Shown: positions 22,706-33,230, numbered from the stretch's first letter. The stretch: DNA of 64,000 nt from Toxorhynchites rutilus septentrionalis (GCF_029784135.1 NC_073745.1:83733650-83797649), one strand, 5' to 3'. Numbers and translations: made by a program. Notes: generated from the letters alone by a model not told the origin.

Positions 22706-24715
22706 ATGGATTTTGAAGGAAAAGTGAAGGCAGGATTGTCGGAAACCTCAGTATGGAAGTACTTTTTACGAGGTAAACAGAACAGAGGGATTGCAAAATG
22801 TGTCAAGTGTGATAAAATCATCAAGTGTGAAGGCTCAAGCACAAGTGGATGTAAAGCTCATCTCCGATTGAAACATGGAATACTACTGGACAAACGACCT
22901 GCATCTGCCATTCCGGAACCGTCTAAAGAAGTTCCATCAACATCCGGACCCGAAGCCAAGAAGAGGAGTATCATCCGATATTTCTTCAAGTCAAGCCCTT
23001 TGGATGCTGTTCTAGCTAGATTGGCAGCTAAAGATGGAATACCGTTCAGCACTATTTGCAATTCGGAAGACATCAGGCAAGGGCTGGTAGCTCGTGGGTT
23101 TTCGGACATTCCTCGAACCAGCAATGGAATTCGCCAACGAGTCAAGACATTTTTCGAAACAGTCGTCATCGAGTATCGGAAAGAGTTTGAAAATATCAAA
23201 AAGGACGGGGGAAAATTAAGCCTAACCTTCGACGAATGGACTTCGATTAGAAATCGGCGTTACATGAACGTGAATGCTCATTCGGCCGATAAAACTTGGA
23301 ACCTCGGTCTGCAACGTGTTGAAGGCTCAATGAACGCGGAACGGTGTGTTACCTTACTTTCTGAGAAAACATCCCAATATGGAATATCGACAACAAAGGA
23401 CATAATGGGTGTCACGACTGATGGGGCGTCCGTCATGAAAAAAGTTGGAAGCCTCATACCAGCTGCGCATCAAGTTTGTCTCGCGCATGGCGTTCATCTA
23501 GCGGTCACAGACGTGTTGTATCAAAAATCCAATTCAACTTCGTATTCAGGTAATAATTGTAAAAAATAAATTAAATGATAAAACATAAATAAATTTTCCG
23601 TTCAATGCAGATTTTGCCGATTATAACGGGTCGGACACAGAAAATGACGACGATAATGATGATATCACCGATTTTTTCGCGATCAACAGTGAGGAAACCG
23701 ATGAATGTATCATTAAGCCCGAATACTGTCTAACAATCCAAAAAGTACGAAAAACGGTGAAGCTCTTCAGAAAATCTCCGGTTAAAAACGACGAAGTTCT
23801 CCAGAAGCATGTCACCGCGGACCACGGGAAGGATATTTGTTTGCTCCTTGATTGCAAAACTAGATGGAACAGTCTTCTGGCAATGTTGCGCCGATTCTAC
23901 TACCTCCGAACTTCAGTTCAAAAATCGATACTCGATCTGAAAACGAAGCACAATATAAGCTTCAGCGATCAAGAACTGACAGCGATAAAGGAATTGGTTG
24001 ATGCCCTCGAACCAGTTCTGGTCGCCGTTGAACTGCTATGCCGGAAGAATTGCACTCTTTACGAAGCTGACGTCGGATTGCAATTTATGCTAGAACAGGT
24101 ATCGGATCAACCATCAGAAATTTCGAAGCAGCTGCTTGAAGCCCTGATTGAAAGGATTACAGAAAGACGTTTCGTATATGCAGATTTGTTCGCATATATG
24201 AATAATCATTCTGCTCGTGGTGGTGACACAGCTAATGGTGACTTTGGCGTTCTCTATCAAACGTCACGGACTACAATGATCAAGCAGGCATTTGAGATTG
24301 TGCGTGACCTGATGAAATTTGACCAAGATGGTAGCTGGTAGTAGCTGGTAAACAGCAGGAGGAAAAGCCACTGGACGATGCAGAACCTGCAGAAAATTTG
24401 AGCATCAAGGAAAAACTGGAACGACGATTGCAACAGTCAAAGGTTTTAACGTCCAGCTCCAACACAACGTCTACAAACGTATTGATGAAGACCCTCAGAC
24501 AAGAGTTTTCCTACTACGACGCAGAGAACATCAGAGGCAAATACATGACGATTGTATTTGATGCTCTTCGTACTGTACGCCCAACATCAGTGGACTCTGA
24601 ACGTGCCTTCTCCGCTTCTGGAAATTTCGTTAATAAGATTCGATCTAGATTAGGAGACGACACAATTAACATCCTTAGTGTCCTCAAGTATTATTTTAGC
24701 CAAAAAACTGAGTAG
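22706..24715 (+). pseudogene. hAT transposase (BED finger, RNase H-like, hATC), frame-broken
   Basis: The chosen start is ATG 22706 (MDFEGKVKAG). Exon 1 is 22706-23549; a 61-bp intron (GTAATA...TGCAG, 23550-23610) joins in phase to exon 2. Residues 17-57 form a BED zinc finger (C32, C35, H52, H57). The catalytic domain shows FDEWTS and TTDGAS with an acidic residue each, then CLAHGVHLAV. The C-terminal dimerisation region has TSVDSERAFSASG with the catalytic Glu, then NKIRSRL and a short tail to 24715. Exon 2 ends at a stop at 24339-24341, inside a direct 10-bp repeat (GTAGCTGGTA at 24331 and 24341). The remaining ~125 residues continue in another frame from about 24335. The rest is well preserved, so inactivation looks recent. 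Whether an unusual splice bypasses the break is unknown. Confidence 0.9.
23550..23610 (+). other. Intron in hAT transposase gene
   Basis: GTAATA donor after TATTCAG, acceptor TTCAATGCAG. It is 61 bp and AT-rich, with stops in all frames; removal keeps the frame open (SYS then DFADYNG). Confidence 0.8.
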
Positions 24716-25115
24716 CAAAAACTTGCTAAATGTTTTGTTTGTTTGTTATCTAATTAGTAACAATAAAAGCCATGGAATGGATTCATTTCAAAGTATTTTG
24801 TTTACCGGTGATTTACCGGTTTTACCGGTAATGAAATTTTCATTACCGAGTAACCGGTTATTGAAATTTTGGCACGGTAATGCAATCCCTACACTTTAGT
24901 GCCAATCACCGACATCAGGGAGGCGACTCCACCTGTTCCTACCTATCAGACTCAACAACTCATGAGCCGAGCCAACTTCTTTTACTTCCCTTCCGAAGGA
25001 AGACGTAACCAGAGATTTTTCGCCTCAGAAAATCCCAACGACGCCAGCTGGGATTGAACCCAGGCCGATCGGATTGTGAAGCTGTTACGCTAACCACACA
25101 ACCACTGGCGCCGTC

Positions 25116-25130
25116 ATATTTGTAAGTGTT
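25116..25130. repeat. Right target-site duplication of SINE
   Basis: ATATTTGTAAGTGTT, identical to 22140-22154. Confidence 0.85.
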
Positions 25131-25164
25131 ATAATCCAGAAAAGGTCTGAATACGGTTTTTCCA

Positions 25165-25223
25165 GAAAATTTGAATAATATACATAGCATGCAAGGCGAG
25201 GATACCAAACATTCAAAAAAGCC
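25165..25223. repeat. 59-bp segment duplicated at 25897-25955
   Basis: GAAAATTTGAATAATATACA...GCAAGGCGAGGATACCAAAC, with about two to three differences between copies. The neighbouring sequence differs. Confidence 0.8.
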
Positions 25224-27368
25224 AAATAATCACCCGGTGATCAATTAAAAGTTAGCTCGAATGAGGGGCGCATTAACAAAAATAGAAGGTGTATTTCATA
25301 ATCCTTTAAAACATGTGATTCCGTTAAAATATACTATAAAACTACTCATGAGATAGACAATTTTATTTAAATGTTTTGAAACATTCGAATACCTTATTTG
25401 ACACAGGAGCGCTGAATTAGAGCATTGGTTGCAAATATTTTGCACAACACTGTCTAAGATATTATGTGTGGCAACGTAGAACTTTTTACCTTAGATGCCC
25501 CATCAAAATGAATTTGATCGCTCTCTTTCTATTAATTTTAAATAATTAATTAATTTCGAATACAAGCTCTTAAAATACAAATTAATGTTTCTAACGGAAC
25601 TCTCTCAGCACACATAAAATACACTGAAGAAAGCCCACATAAAATATCAATTCGTCGTTAATGTAGCAAAATTCTGTTGCTGGTTAAAAACTCATAATCG
25701 TAAAAGTCGGCTTTCGAGAACCGTCCCAGTAGAATGTTCCAAGAGCAAACGCACACTAGGGATGCATCAGCCGGGATGACAAAAAAGAAGAACAGCGCCA
25801 TTAAGCAATCCAATTTACCAGCCACGATGAACAACTCACCGAAAGTAAGTCCCACCACAGCAGATCTCGTTAAAATGACATAATTATTTTTTTCCCGAAA
25901 ATTTGAATAATATACAGAGCATGCAAGGCGAGGATACCAAACATTCCAAAAAGCTTGGTTTGGTTTGAAATGGGAAGTAAAGAACGGAAAATATGACATG
26001 CAAACGAGGCTGGCACGTGTTCAACAGTGTTGTGTCGAAGCGAAAGTCGGGGGAAAACATTTCCAGCTGGTTTTCCGCTTTCCGCTCGGGGAGGAGAACG
26101 CACTCGGCGCGATACACCTCAATTACACCGTATTTATCAAACGAGTCGAGGCAAACTCTGCGCTCGTTCATCCGGTTCAAACGTGTCGGGCTAATAATAT
26201 CGAAAGGGGTATTTTTGTTTGAAGATGCCGTCCAGTGGACCACTCACGAGCGGTAGTGGGCGTGGGCCGACGATTCGACGGCGAATTTCGTTATGATGTA
26301 TGATACCGCCAGTAACTGATCACCCAAATCTTCACAGATCATGATTCAATTTGTAAGGTTGTTCTGCTTATTTTCTGAAATGTCGTAAATTGTGCTCTTC
26401 AGGTTCAGTCAGCGGAAAACAGAAAAGAATTCTTGACAGTCGTTCGGGCTAAATTTAGCTCGCTCCAAATCTGCTTAGTTACCATAAAGTGTCCTACTCA
26501 ACAATTAGTGTCTTCTTTTCCATATTTTACACAGAGGTAAACGGTCTCCGAGACGATTTCAGCGTGGAGAGGAGAACGTGCGAAAATTGTTTCACTCCAT
26601 TCTTCTGACGCGCTGAAAGCCCTCTGACAGGTGCCCAGGTGGAATCCGAAGACGACAACGACGACGACGATGACGACCGACGGACAAATGAATCATTCTC
26701 CAAATCCTTTCGCTCAACCGTAATTGTGTCATTAATTCTTCTCCGCAAAAGCGAGGGCGAAAATAGCACGTGATACGACTAAATAGACGACACCCAGAGA
26801 GACCCACGGCAAGAGCCAAAGGTGTTTTCACCGAGCGCATCCACCACGCAGCATGTTTACCACTGTCCCGTTTGCTTAGTGGAAGGGGCGTGAAAACAAC
26901 CGACGAATTAACTGCTAAGCAACGCCTCCCACGTATTTCGATTCGGTGAAATTTGTCACAGAATTAGCCAGTAGCAGCTATTGCGTTAAACAGGAGCGCG
27001 GACGAGAAATCATGTCGCGAGATTTCTGGGCGATGTTGTTCTCACCGGGATCATTCGATTGAGGGCGCGACTTAATTATTTATTGAAGGAAAAATATTGC
27101 CGAACAATAATCGGAAGACTTATCCCGTACATTCCTGTGATTGTAAAGTATGTAAATATAATATGTGATAATGTGTTTAAAAATAAGAATCAGAAAGTGT
27201 ATCGAGTTTAGTTCCTTATATTCAGTGCGACTTCGTTCAAATCGGGTGTAGCTAATTACCGAATATTCGCAAAAAAACTTAACCCGTTCAAAACATTGTA
27301 GCTTTGTAGCATTGTAGCTGTAGGTGAAAAATTCCACTCGACCAGAGCGGTCCTCAGTTAAAAAAATG
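25224..27368. other. Unrecognised DNA, partly single-copy-like
   Basis: 25897-25955 repeats the 59-bp segment above. 25980-26900 is GC-richer with frames on both strands (for example - 25884-26243, + 25965-26222, - 26527-26769) but no recognisable domain. A (GAC)n-like run at 26650-26680 produces a serine-rich antisense frame. It may be regulatory or 5' sequence of a host gene; nothing firm. Confidence 0.35.
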
Positions 27369-27370
27369 TA

Positions 27371-28295
27371 AGGGGTTGTATCTAGGACACGATCGCATTT
27401 TTGACGTAGAACTACGCAATTATATTATGCAATCCACTTGTTTACCACTTCGAATATTATTTCAGAATGCATCGAAATTTTTAAAACAACTTTTTTTTTA
27501 TTGTTACTACTTCAGTAGTAAAATTTTCATTTTAAATTCGAACAATTTAAAAATGGTATATCGCTACCAGACTGTATCTGAAACGACGATTTTCCCAGGC
27601 TAAACTGAGAAGCCTGGGAAAATCGTCGTTTCGTTTTAGGGAAACATATTGTGGTCTGCACAACGACAAGCCAGAACAAAAGCACTCTACACCAAAGAAA
27701 TACCCCCGACATGTGTGTATTTGCAAAGCGGATTCCCCCAGGCACATTAACTTTGAAGTCCGTGTTAAGGAAACACAGCTCGGTGGAAACAAAAATACCC
27801 CCGACATGCATGTATATTTGCAAAGCGAATTTCCACAGGTACATCGATTTTGAAGTCTGTGTTGGCGAAACCTTAAATCGGGCCAATCAAAAATTGGCAG
27901 TTAGTGTGTTTAGATAACGCTTGACATTTTACACTTATTCAATTGTTCATCTCATGAAAAATAACATTTTATTAATTGTGATAGATGCTTAGAAATATTT
28001 CCTATCAATTGATGCAAACATCTTTCCGATCTGTTAAGAAATGTTCGAGTTACTTCGGTAGAACAAATGTATGGGGAAAAATGCTTCCAGTTTTCATGAA
28101 TTTAAACCGTTTAGAGATTAGCGAATTGTAATGTATAGCATATCAAACAAATCTTAGAGAATTTTCGATTCGATTGGTACGCAAATCATGAGAATTTGTT
28201 CACAGTGAAAATAGTTATTAACATTAACTCTATTTCATAAAAACGTGACCTGTTTTCTGATTTAGCACCCTTCCTGAAAGACTACGTTGTACGTC
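27371..28295. mobile_element. Composite hairpin-bounded repeat, copy B
   Basis: Same order of parts as 11805-12834: two-hairpin module (27371-27418), a segment ending in TTTTCCCAGGCT, two inverted tandem-repeat units (27640-27880), TATCAATTGATGCAAACATC (about 28000), AGTTATTAACATTAACTCTA (about 28212) and terminal palindrome GACTACGTTGTACGTC (28280-28295). Differences include a foldback insertion at 27581-27631. No long gene. Confidence 0.65.
27581..27631. repeat. Perfect 21-bp hairpin
   Basis: Arms 27581-27601 and 27611-27631 are exact reverse complements (AAACGACGATTTTCCCAGGC...), with a 9-nt loop AAACTGAGA. The arm sequence is part of the composite repeat (compare about 12110-12140 and 32150-32170), where it occurs once. 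Confidence 0.9.
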
Positions 28296-28628
28296 AAAAA
28301 ACTATGATCAATGTTGGCATTTCGTAAGCAGTGTTCCAGATGAGGACGAATGTAAAGTCGTAAACCTAACCTAACTTTTCGACACGACACTTTGCAAAAA
28401 AGTTGGAATTGCCCAAATCCACAAGTCATGGTATAATGAAAACATTTCCTAAACATTCGGCTTACGAAAGGGAATCAAGGAACTGAAATAATGAACGAAC
28501 GAATAATGAACAAGAGGTAAATTTCAATGTCAGTCCCCAGGGACCAACATGGGACTCAACGTGTTGATTTTTTTTCTTCCACCTTCTCCCATGATTTTGT
28601 GTGGCTTGATGAAACATACTTTCCTTTT

Positions 28629-29145
28629 GACGTAGAACTACGTCTTTCATTAAGGGTGCCAAATCAGAAAACAGGTCAGGTTTTTTTGAAATAAAGTTAA
28701 CGTTAATAACTATTTAGGCGCGAACGGATTTTGGCGATTCACATACTAAACGAATCGGAAATTCCCTAAGATTTGATTGATATTCTATACATCACAATTA
28801 CCTGGTGTGTAAAGGGTTCAAATTCATGAAAACTATAAGCGTTCCCATTTTCCCATACATTTGTTCTGTCCATTTGTGTGCTTTCCCGAACAGAGCTGTT
28901 AATAACGAGCAACTTATCGACGACCAACAAAGGGGAAATCGTAGGATTTAAAGTCTCTGTGAACAAAAGAAAAGTGGATCTCGGCATTCGGCATCGGACT
29001 GTTGAGCAATCCAGTTCACTTTGCTTTCGCTGCGCTTCGATCTAAGATTGGACCCCACCAGTGGTAATCCAACTTGTATCGTAGTTTAGTTTTTCTGTTC
29101 GTTTTCGCGTTATTCGTATCCTGTGTTTTGACGTAGGACTACGTC
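28629..29145. repeat. Composite-repeat fragment between two palindromes
   Basis: GACGTAGAACTACGTC at 28629-28644 and GACGTAGGACTACGTC at 29130-29145. Just inside the first, CAGAAAACAGGTCAGG and AAAGTTAACGTTAATAACTA match inverse segments at 12720-12800 and 31590-31620. Confidence 0.6.
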
Positions 29146-29217
29146 TTTCATTTCTATACTAGGGTGTAAAATCAAAGTTTCGAAAACGAAAGCGTTACGC
29201 CGGAAACCGAGATTTTG

Positions 29218-29420
29218 AGCGTTAATAGCTCCTAAACAACTGAACGAAATGGTATGATAAACACTTCATTCGAAAGATAAAATGTCTACGCGTTCTATAT
29301 TTGTTACTTTTTGATCCAAAAACTTGTTTCAATAGTCTTAAAATTGCTTTCAAAACAGGCTATTGAAATCACCAATCGGTATATAAGCGAGCGCCGCTCG
29401 GAAATCCACTCAGTTCTAAT
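29218..29420 (+). repeat. Composite-repeat promoter segment, second copy
   Basis: Matches 2970-3150 (AAACAACTGAACGAAATGGT; TGATCCAAAAACTTGTTTCA). It contains TATATAAG at 29380-29387 and TCAGTT at 29410-29415 (32 nt to initiator A). This is the better-preserved core promoter of the pair. Confidence 0.65.
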
Positions 29421-29594
29421 TGAACAGCGATTGGAGCATGTTGTCGCTGTTGTGGTGAAGCTCTCCGTTTATCATGAAAGCGCGGATGAACGGTGTCACC
29501 AAGAGCCTGTTTGTGCACCCTAGGCCAGAAGGGAATCCATCAGGAGGAGAGTGATGCCACAAACGGTTCCCCGGGAAGACATCGCTACATACAC

Positions 29595-30660
29595 ATACAC
29601 GCGCGGAATTCTTTCCGTTTGGATGCCATTCAGCATCGAGAAAGTTCCGGAAAGATCTAATCATTTCTGGAAAATAATCTGCCAGTTCCTCTGGGAATTT
29701 AAAAATACATTCATGTGAAAGAGTTTATTTGAATGTTTTCTATCCATGTAACACTGTGACCAAATATGTTTCAATCAAGTACTATTAACAGGTGGTTATC
29801 GAGTTAGAATTAACCACTGGTGGGCTTCCAGTATCGAGGAAAATGTGGAAATATCTAATCATTGCTGGAAAATAATCTGCTAGTTCCTCTGGGAATTTAA
29901 AAATACATTCATGTGAAAGAGTTTATTTTAATGTTTTCTATCCATGTAACACTGTGACCAAATACATTTGGTTTTGTGATTTTTCAATCAATCGCAAGTA
30001 AGATATCACCCATCAGTAAGATATTTCCGTATCCAATATTGTATGCGCCCGCAATCGATTATTGCTCAGTCGCCGAATGTTCCGAGCTCAGAGAGTTCAT
30101 TCCCCTCTAGTTTGTCTTCCAAATTGCCATCGTAAACCACTCCTTCTCTCGATTCAATCACACACAAAAAACATACTTAAGCGATGTTCTGGTGGTGAGA
30201 CACATTAATTTTTCGTGAGGACATCGACAAGACAACATCGTTGCCTAACGTGCTGGAGGAGGTGGCGGCGAAGGATCGACACATGCACGCGCAGAATTCT
30301 TTCCGTTTGGGTGCCATTCAGCATCGAGAAAGTTCCGGAAAGATCTAATCATTGCTGGAAAATAATCTGCCAGTTCCTCTGGGAATTCAAAAATACATTC
30401 ATGTGAAAGAGTTTATTTGAAAGTTTTCTATCCATGTTACACTGTGACCAAATATTTTTCAATCAAGTACTATTAACAGGTGGTTATCGAATTAGTATTA
30501 ACCACTGGTGGGCTTCCAGTATCGAGGAAAATGTGGAAATATCTAATCATTGCTGGAAAATAATCTGCCAGTTCCCCTTGGAATTGAAAATTACATTCAA
30601 GCGAAAGAGTTTATTTTAATGTTTTCTATCCATAAAATATCCATATAATACATTTGGGTT
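29595..30660. repeat. Tandem repeat, ~198-bp unit in two dimers
   Basis: ATCGAG...CTAATCATTGCTGGAAAATA occurs at about 29634, 29832, 30322 and 30521. Within each pair the spacing is about 198 bp, and the pairs are 688 bp apart, so a dimer was duplicated together with upstream GCGCAGAATTCTTTCCGTTT. Frames (for example 30215-30406) are shadows of this repeat. Confidence 0.75.
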
Positions 30661-30868
30661 TGTGATTTGTTAATCAAGTACAGTTAGCAGGTTAGCTTTT
30701 GAAGATTATTCTTCAGAACAAGGTTTTTCGTATCCTATATTGGATGCATAAAACCTTGTGCCTCCAACGTAACGCTCTAGTTTTCGAAGTTCCCCAAATA
30801 TGCATTTATTCATTCATTAAGAATGGATTTAGATTCAACTTCAAACAAATGATCTCCAAATCAACGAT

Positions 30869-30909
30869 AGTCCTACGTCACCCTTGCGGTTATATCATAG
30901 ATATAACCC
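30869..30909. repeat. Two-hairpin module, inverse orientation
   Basis: TAGTCCTACGTCACCCTTGC then GGTTATATCATAGATATAACC, which can fold as an imperfect stem. It lies 54 bp upstream of the gag-like ORF, and a direct copy lies downstream at 31448. Confidence 0.65.
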
Positions 30910-30962
30910 ACTTCCTGTTTTTTCTTTCCGCTTCATAAATTGGACGCTTCGCGTAGTGTGTG

Positions 30963-31390
30963 ATGAGCAAGAAGAAAAGGAAGGCAGGCTCGAGCCCTGC
31001 AAGAAATAAACGCATTGCCAGGGGCAATAAAATTTCGAGGCAAGCGTCATCTAATGATGCACGCGATGTTGGTGCAGTGAAAAGCGCTCGCGATGCGAGT
31101 GTGACACTGCATCGAACAACAGCGAAGTAGGCGATTTCGGCTCGTCGGTCGAAAATGTAAACGCCGTTACCCAGGCAGCAACCAAAATCAAGCTCCCCCC
31201 GCTGGTGGTAAAGGCGGTCGCTCTTGACAAACTCATCAGCGAATTCGCATCGATGGGTATTTCAGCAGAGTACAAGCTGTGTGGCACAATTCAGTCTTTT
31301 TCCAAGCAGTTAACATAGTTTGTATTCCGTCATCATAAGGGCTTCGTTGGTGCCATTGAGAATTCATCAATGCATTAAACTGACGTTATA
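30963..31390 (+). pseudogene. Gag-like (ORF1) remnant of a retroelement
   Basis: ATG 30963 opens a basic N-terminus (MSKKKRKAGSSPARNKRIAR), followed by a frameshift near 31100. In the second frame the text NAVTQAATKIKLPPLVVKAV, then LDKLISEFASMGISAEYKLC and TIQSFSKQ, runs to a TAG at 31316. After that, FRHHKGFVGAIENSS is readable in the same frame. The PP-(I/V)-V start, a Lys-rich lead and the short RRM-like beta-alpha pattern resemble gag-like ORF1 proteins of insect non-LTR retrotransposons. No CCHC knuckle or reverse transcriptase is present. Assignment to a clade is not possible. Confidence 0.4.
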
Positions 31391-31447
31391 GTGAAGCAGA
31401 CGTTAAAGTGCGCCAAAGCATTATAGAATAATATCCGAAGGTGTATG

Positions 31448-31490
31448 CGTAGTTCTACGTCAACAATGCGGTCGTATCTTGGACACAACC
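31448..31490. repeat. Two-hairpin module, direct copy of 30869
   Basis: TAGTTCTACGTCAACAATGC then GGTCGTATCTTGGACACAACC, in the same orientation as the module at 30869. Confidence 0.65.
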
Positions 31491-31589
31491 TCCTATAATT
31501 TTTTTGTATAGACTTATTAACATACATATTATCCCCCTTCTTTCTCGAAAACTCACAACTACTGCACCGACTCTGATGATCGACAAACC

Positions 31590-32071
31590 AAATTGAAAAT
31601 AAAGTTAACGTTAATAACTATTTTTGCTGCGAACGGATTTTAACGATTTGCATACCAATCGAAGCGGCAATTTTCTAAGAACTTTTTTTTTGCGGTCCCC
31701 ATCCTCCGCACAAAAACACAAAAAGGGTTTCCTGTACATTTTTTGTCATAATGTCATAATGGTCCAGGAGATGCATTTAAGTGGAAATTGGCATCTAGAA
31801 CTCGACAGTTATGAAGTTATGATAAATTAACAGAAAAAATGTATGGGGAAATGGGAATGCTTCCAATTTTCATCAATTTAAACCATATACAGACTATGGA
31901 ATTGTAATGTGTAGCATATTAAACAAATCTTACAAAATTTCCGTTTTGATTGATATGCAAATTGTTAAAATCCATTCGCAGCAAATATAGTTATTAACGT
32001 TAACTTTATTTTATAAAAACGTGACCTGTTATCTGATTTGGCACACTTCATGTAAGACGTAGTCCTACGTC
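31590..32071. repeat. Composite-repeat fragment with inverted AAAGTTAACGTTAA segments
   Basis: AATAAAGTTAACGTTAATAA at about 31600 and its inverse TAGTTATTAACGTTAACTTT at about 31990 bracket the block. It ends at palindrome GACGTAGTCCTACGTC (32056-32071). A stretch at 31758-31815 (AATGGTCCAGGAGATGCATT) is a solo end of the foldback element present at 53434-55248. Confidence 0.6.
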
Positions 32072-32129
32072 AAAAACATGCGAGTACAGAAGTACCCCCG
32101 GCTTGCATAAATCAAAACTTGAAAGTTCA

Positions 32130-32600
32130 TCCGCCTTAAGTATCTGGAATGACGATTTTCCCAGGCTCCTCAGTTTAGAAGTACATATTAGTACATGCTA
32201 GGAAAATATAATCCGGTCTGCACAAAGCCAAATGTAATCGCAGCTTGCATATATTTGTAAAGTGGATTCCCCAGGCACCTTGGTTTTGAAGTCCGTGTTA
32301 GAGAAACACATTTTGTTGAGAACAAAAATACCCGCGACTTGCATGTATTTGTGAAGCGGCTTCCCCTAGGCACATTGATTTGGAAGTCTGTGTTGGGGAA
32401 ACCGTAAATCGGGCCAATCAAAACGAGGCAGTTAGGGCGTTTAGATAGCGCTTGAAGTTTAATTCAACTGTTAATCTCATGAAATATAACATTTTATCAA
32501 TTGTGATAGATGCGTAGGAATATTTTCTATCAATTGAGCAAAACACCTTTCCGAGCTATTAAGAAATGTTCGAGTTTGAAGTATTCGAAATCTTTCATTT
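32130..32600. repeat. Composite-repeat fragment with two tandem-repeat units
   Basis: Matches the central part of copies at 11805 and 27371: TTTTCCCAGGCTCCTCAGTT, then inverse units TTTTGAAGTCCGTGTTAGAG and GGAAGTCTGTGTTGGGGAAA, then CCGTAAATCGGGCCAATCAA and TATCAATTGAGCAAAACACC. Confidence 0.65.
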
Positions 32601-32655
32601 TTTTCCTGCATGTTATGTGTTTAGGTTTTCATTCCACCACCATATATTCCGGTTA

Positions 32656-32671
32656 GACGTAGTCCCACGTC
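32656..32671. repeat. Palindromic hairpin module
   Basis: GACGTAGTCCCACGTC, with one mismatch in the stem. Confidence 0.6.
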
Positions 32672-32689
32672 AAAATCAGAGAGATGTTG

Positions 32690-32885
32690 TTTTTCAAAGA
32701 AGACTGGTTCATTGGCTTTAACTTCGTATATCTATCATCTGAATCGGTCGGTTCAAAAGTTATGATTTTTTGAAAAAAAAATCATTTTTGGAAAAAAGGG
32801 GAAAAATTGGTTTATGAACCATTGGTTAACTTTGAAAAATCATAATTCAATAACGAGAAAAACGCCTCTCTGATTTTTGGATATG
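32690..32885. repeat. Interspersed repeat (GATGATC-type), fragment
   Basis: TATCTATCATCTGAATCGGT, GGTTCAAAAGTTATGATTTT and CTCTCTGATTTTTGGATATG match 52780-52945. Confidence 0.6.
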
Positions 32886-32889
32886 TTTA

Positions 32890-33230
32890 GCTTGAGCTTG
32901 AGCTTGGGTAGACTGTACATTCCGAAATTGCTCTCCGTGATTGACCGGAATCAGCGAAATTGAACAAAGAACACACTGAATGATGCTTGGTAGTAGCAAT
33001 CCATTCTCATTGTGCAAGTTTCGATGGTTCGAGCTTTAAATAGTCAATAACGGCGTCAGCCACGTCCTTACAGTCACCAGGGCGAGGGGAAGGAATGTTA
33101 GTATGATATTTGCCGCCCGAAGGACAGAAGGGTCGCCTCTATAGCCGTGTTCCCTAGCGTTTATCAAGGAAGGAGTAGTTGTTAGTAGGGAGAGTTGAGA
33201 ATCAGGATTAACTGAGGTAAGTGTTGTATT
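32890..33230 (+). repeat. Interspersed repeat R1, copy 2
   Basis: Matches 19330-19660 along its length and ends ACTGAGGTAAGTG. Confidence 0.65.

Larger units (their letters stand above)
22203..24891 (+). mobile_element. hAT transposon, 2689 bp, complete ends
   Basis: Inverted termini TAGGGATTG (22203-22211) and CAATCCCTA (24883-24891) are flanked by an identical 8-bp duplication CACTTTAG at 22195-22202 and 24892-24899, the hAT signature. Subterminal blocks at both ends repeat ACCGGTTTTACCGGTAAT-type motifs, likely transposase sites. The element encodes one spliced transposase, which is broken in this copy. Confidence 0.92.
22155..25115 (-). mobile_element. tRNA-SINE (Feilai-like) split by a hAT insertion
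   Basis: On the minus strand the SINE starts at 25115 with a tRNA-like head: A-box-like TGTGGTTAGCGTAAC, B-box GGGTTCAATCC and an acceptor-like GGCGCCAGTGG start. It continues through TTCTGAGGCGAAAAATCTCT and ends in an A-tail (T-run at 22153-22161 on +). The body is only about 270 bp once the nested element is removed; the halves are 24892-25115 and 22155-22202. An exact 15-bp duplication flanks it, proving retroposition. The interruption by hAT postdates the SINE insertion. Confidence 0.85.

Noticed and set aside
22408..23199. Minus-strand frames across the hAT element
   Set aside because: Antisense shadows of the transposase gene and its leader.
24963..25115. A functional tRNA gene on the minus strand
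   Set aside because: A and B boxes are present, but the sequence runs into a SINE body with A-tail and target duplication.
29311..30619. Small plus-strand frames (for example 30215-30406)
   Set aside because: They recur with the 198-bp repeat units.
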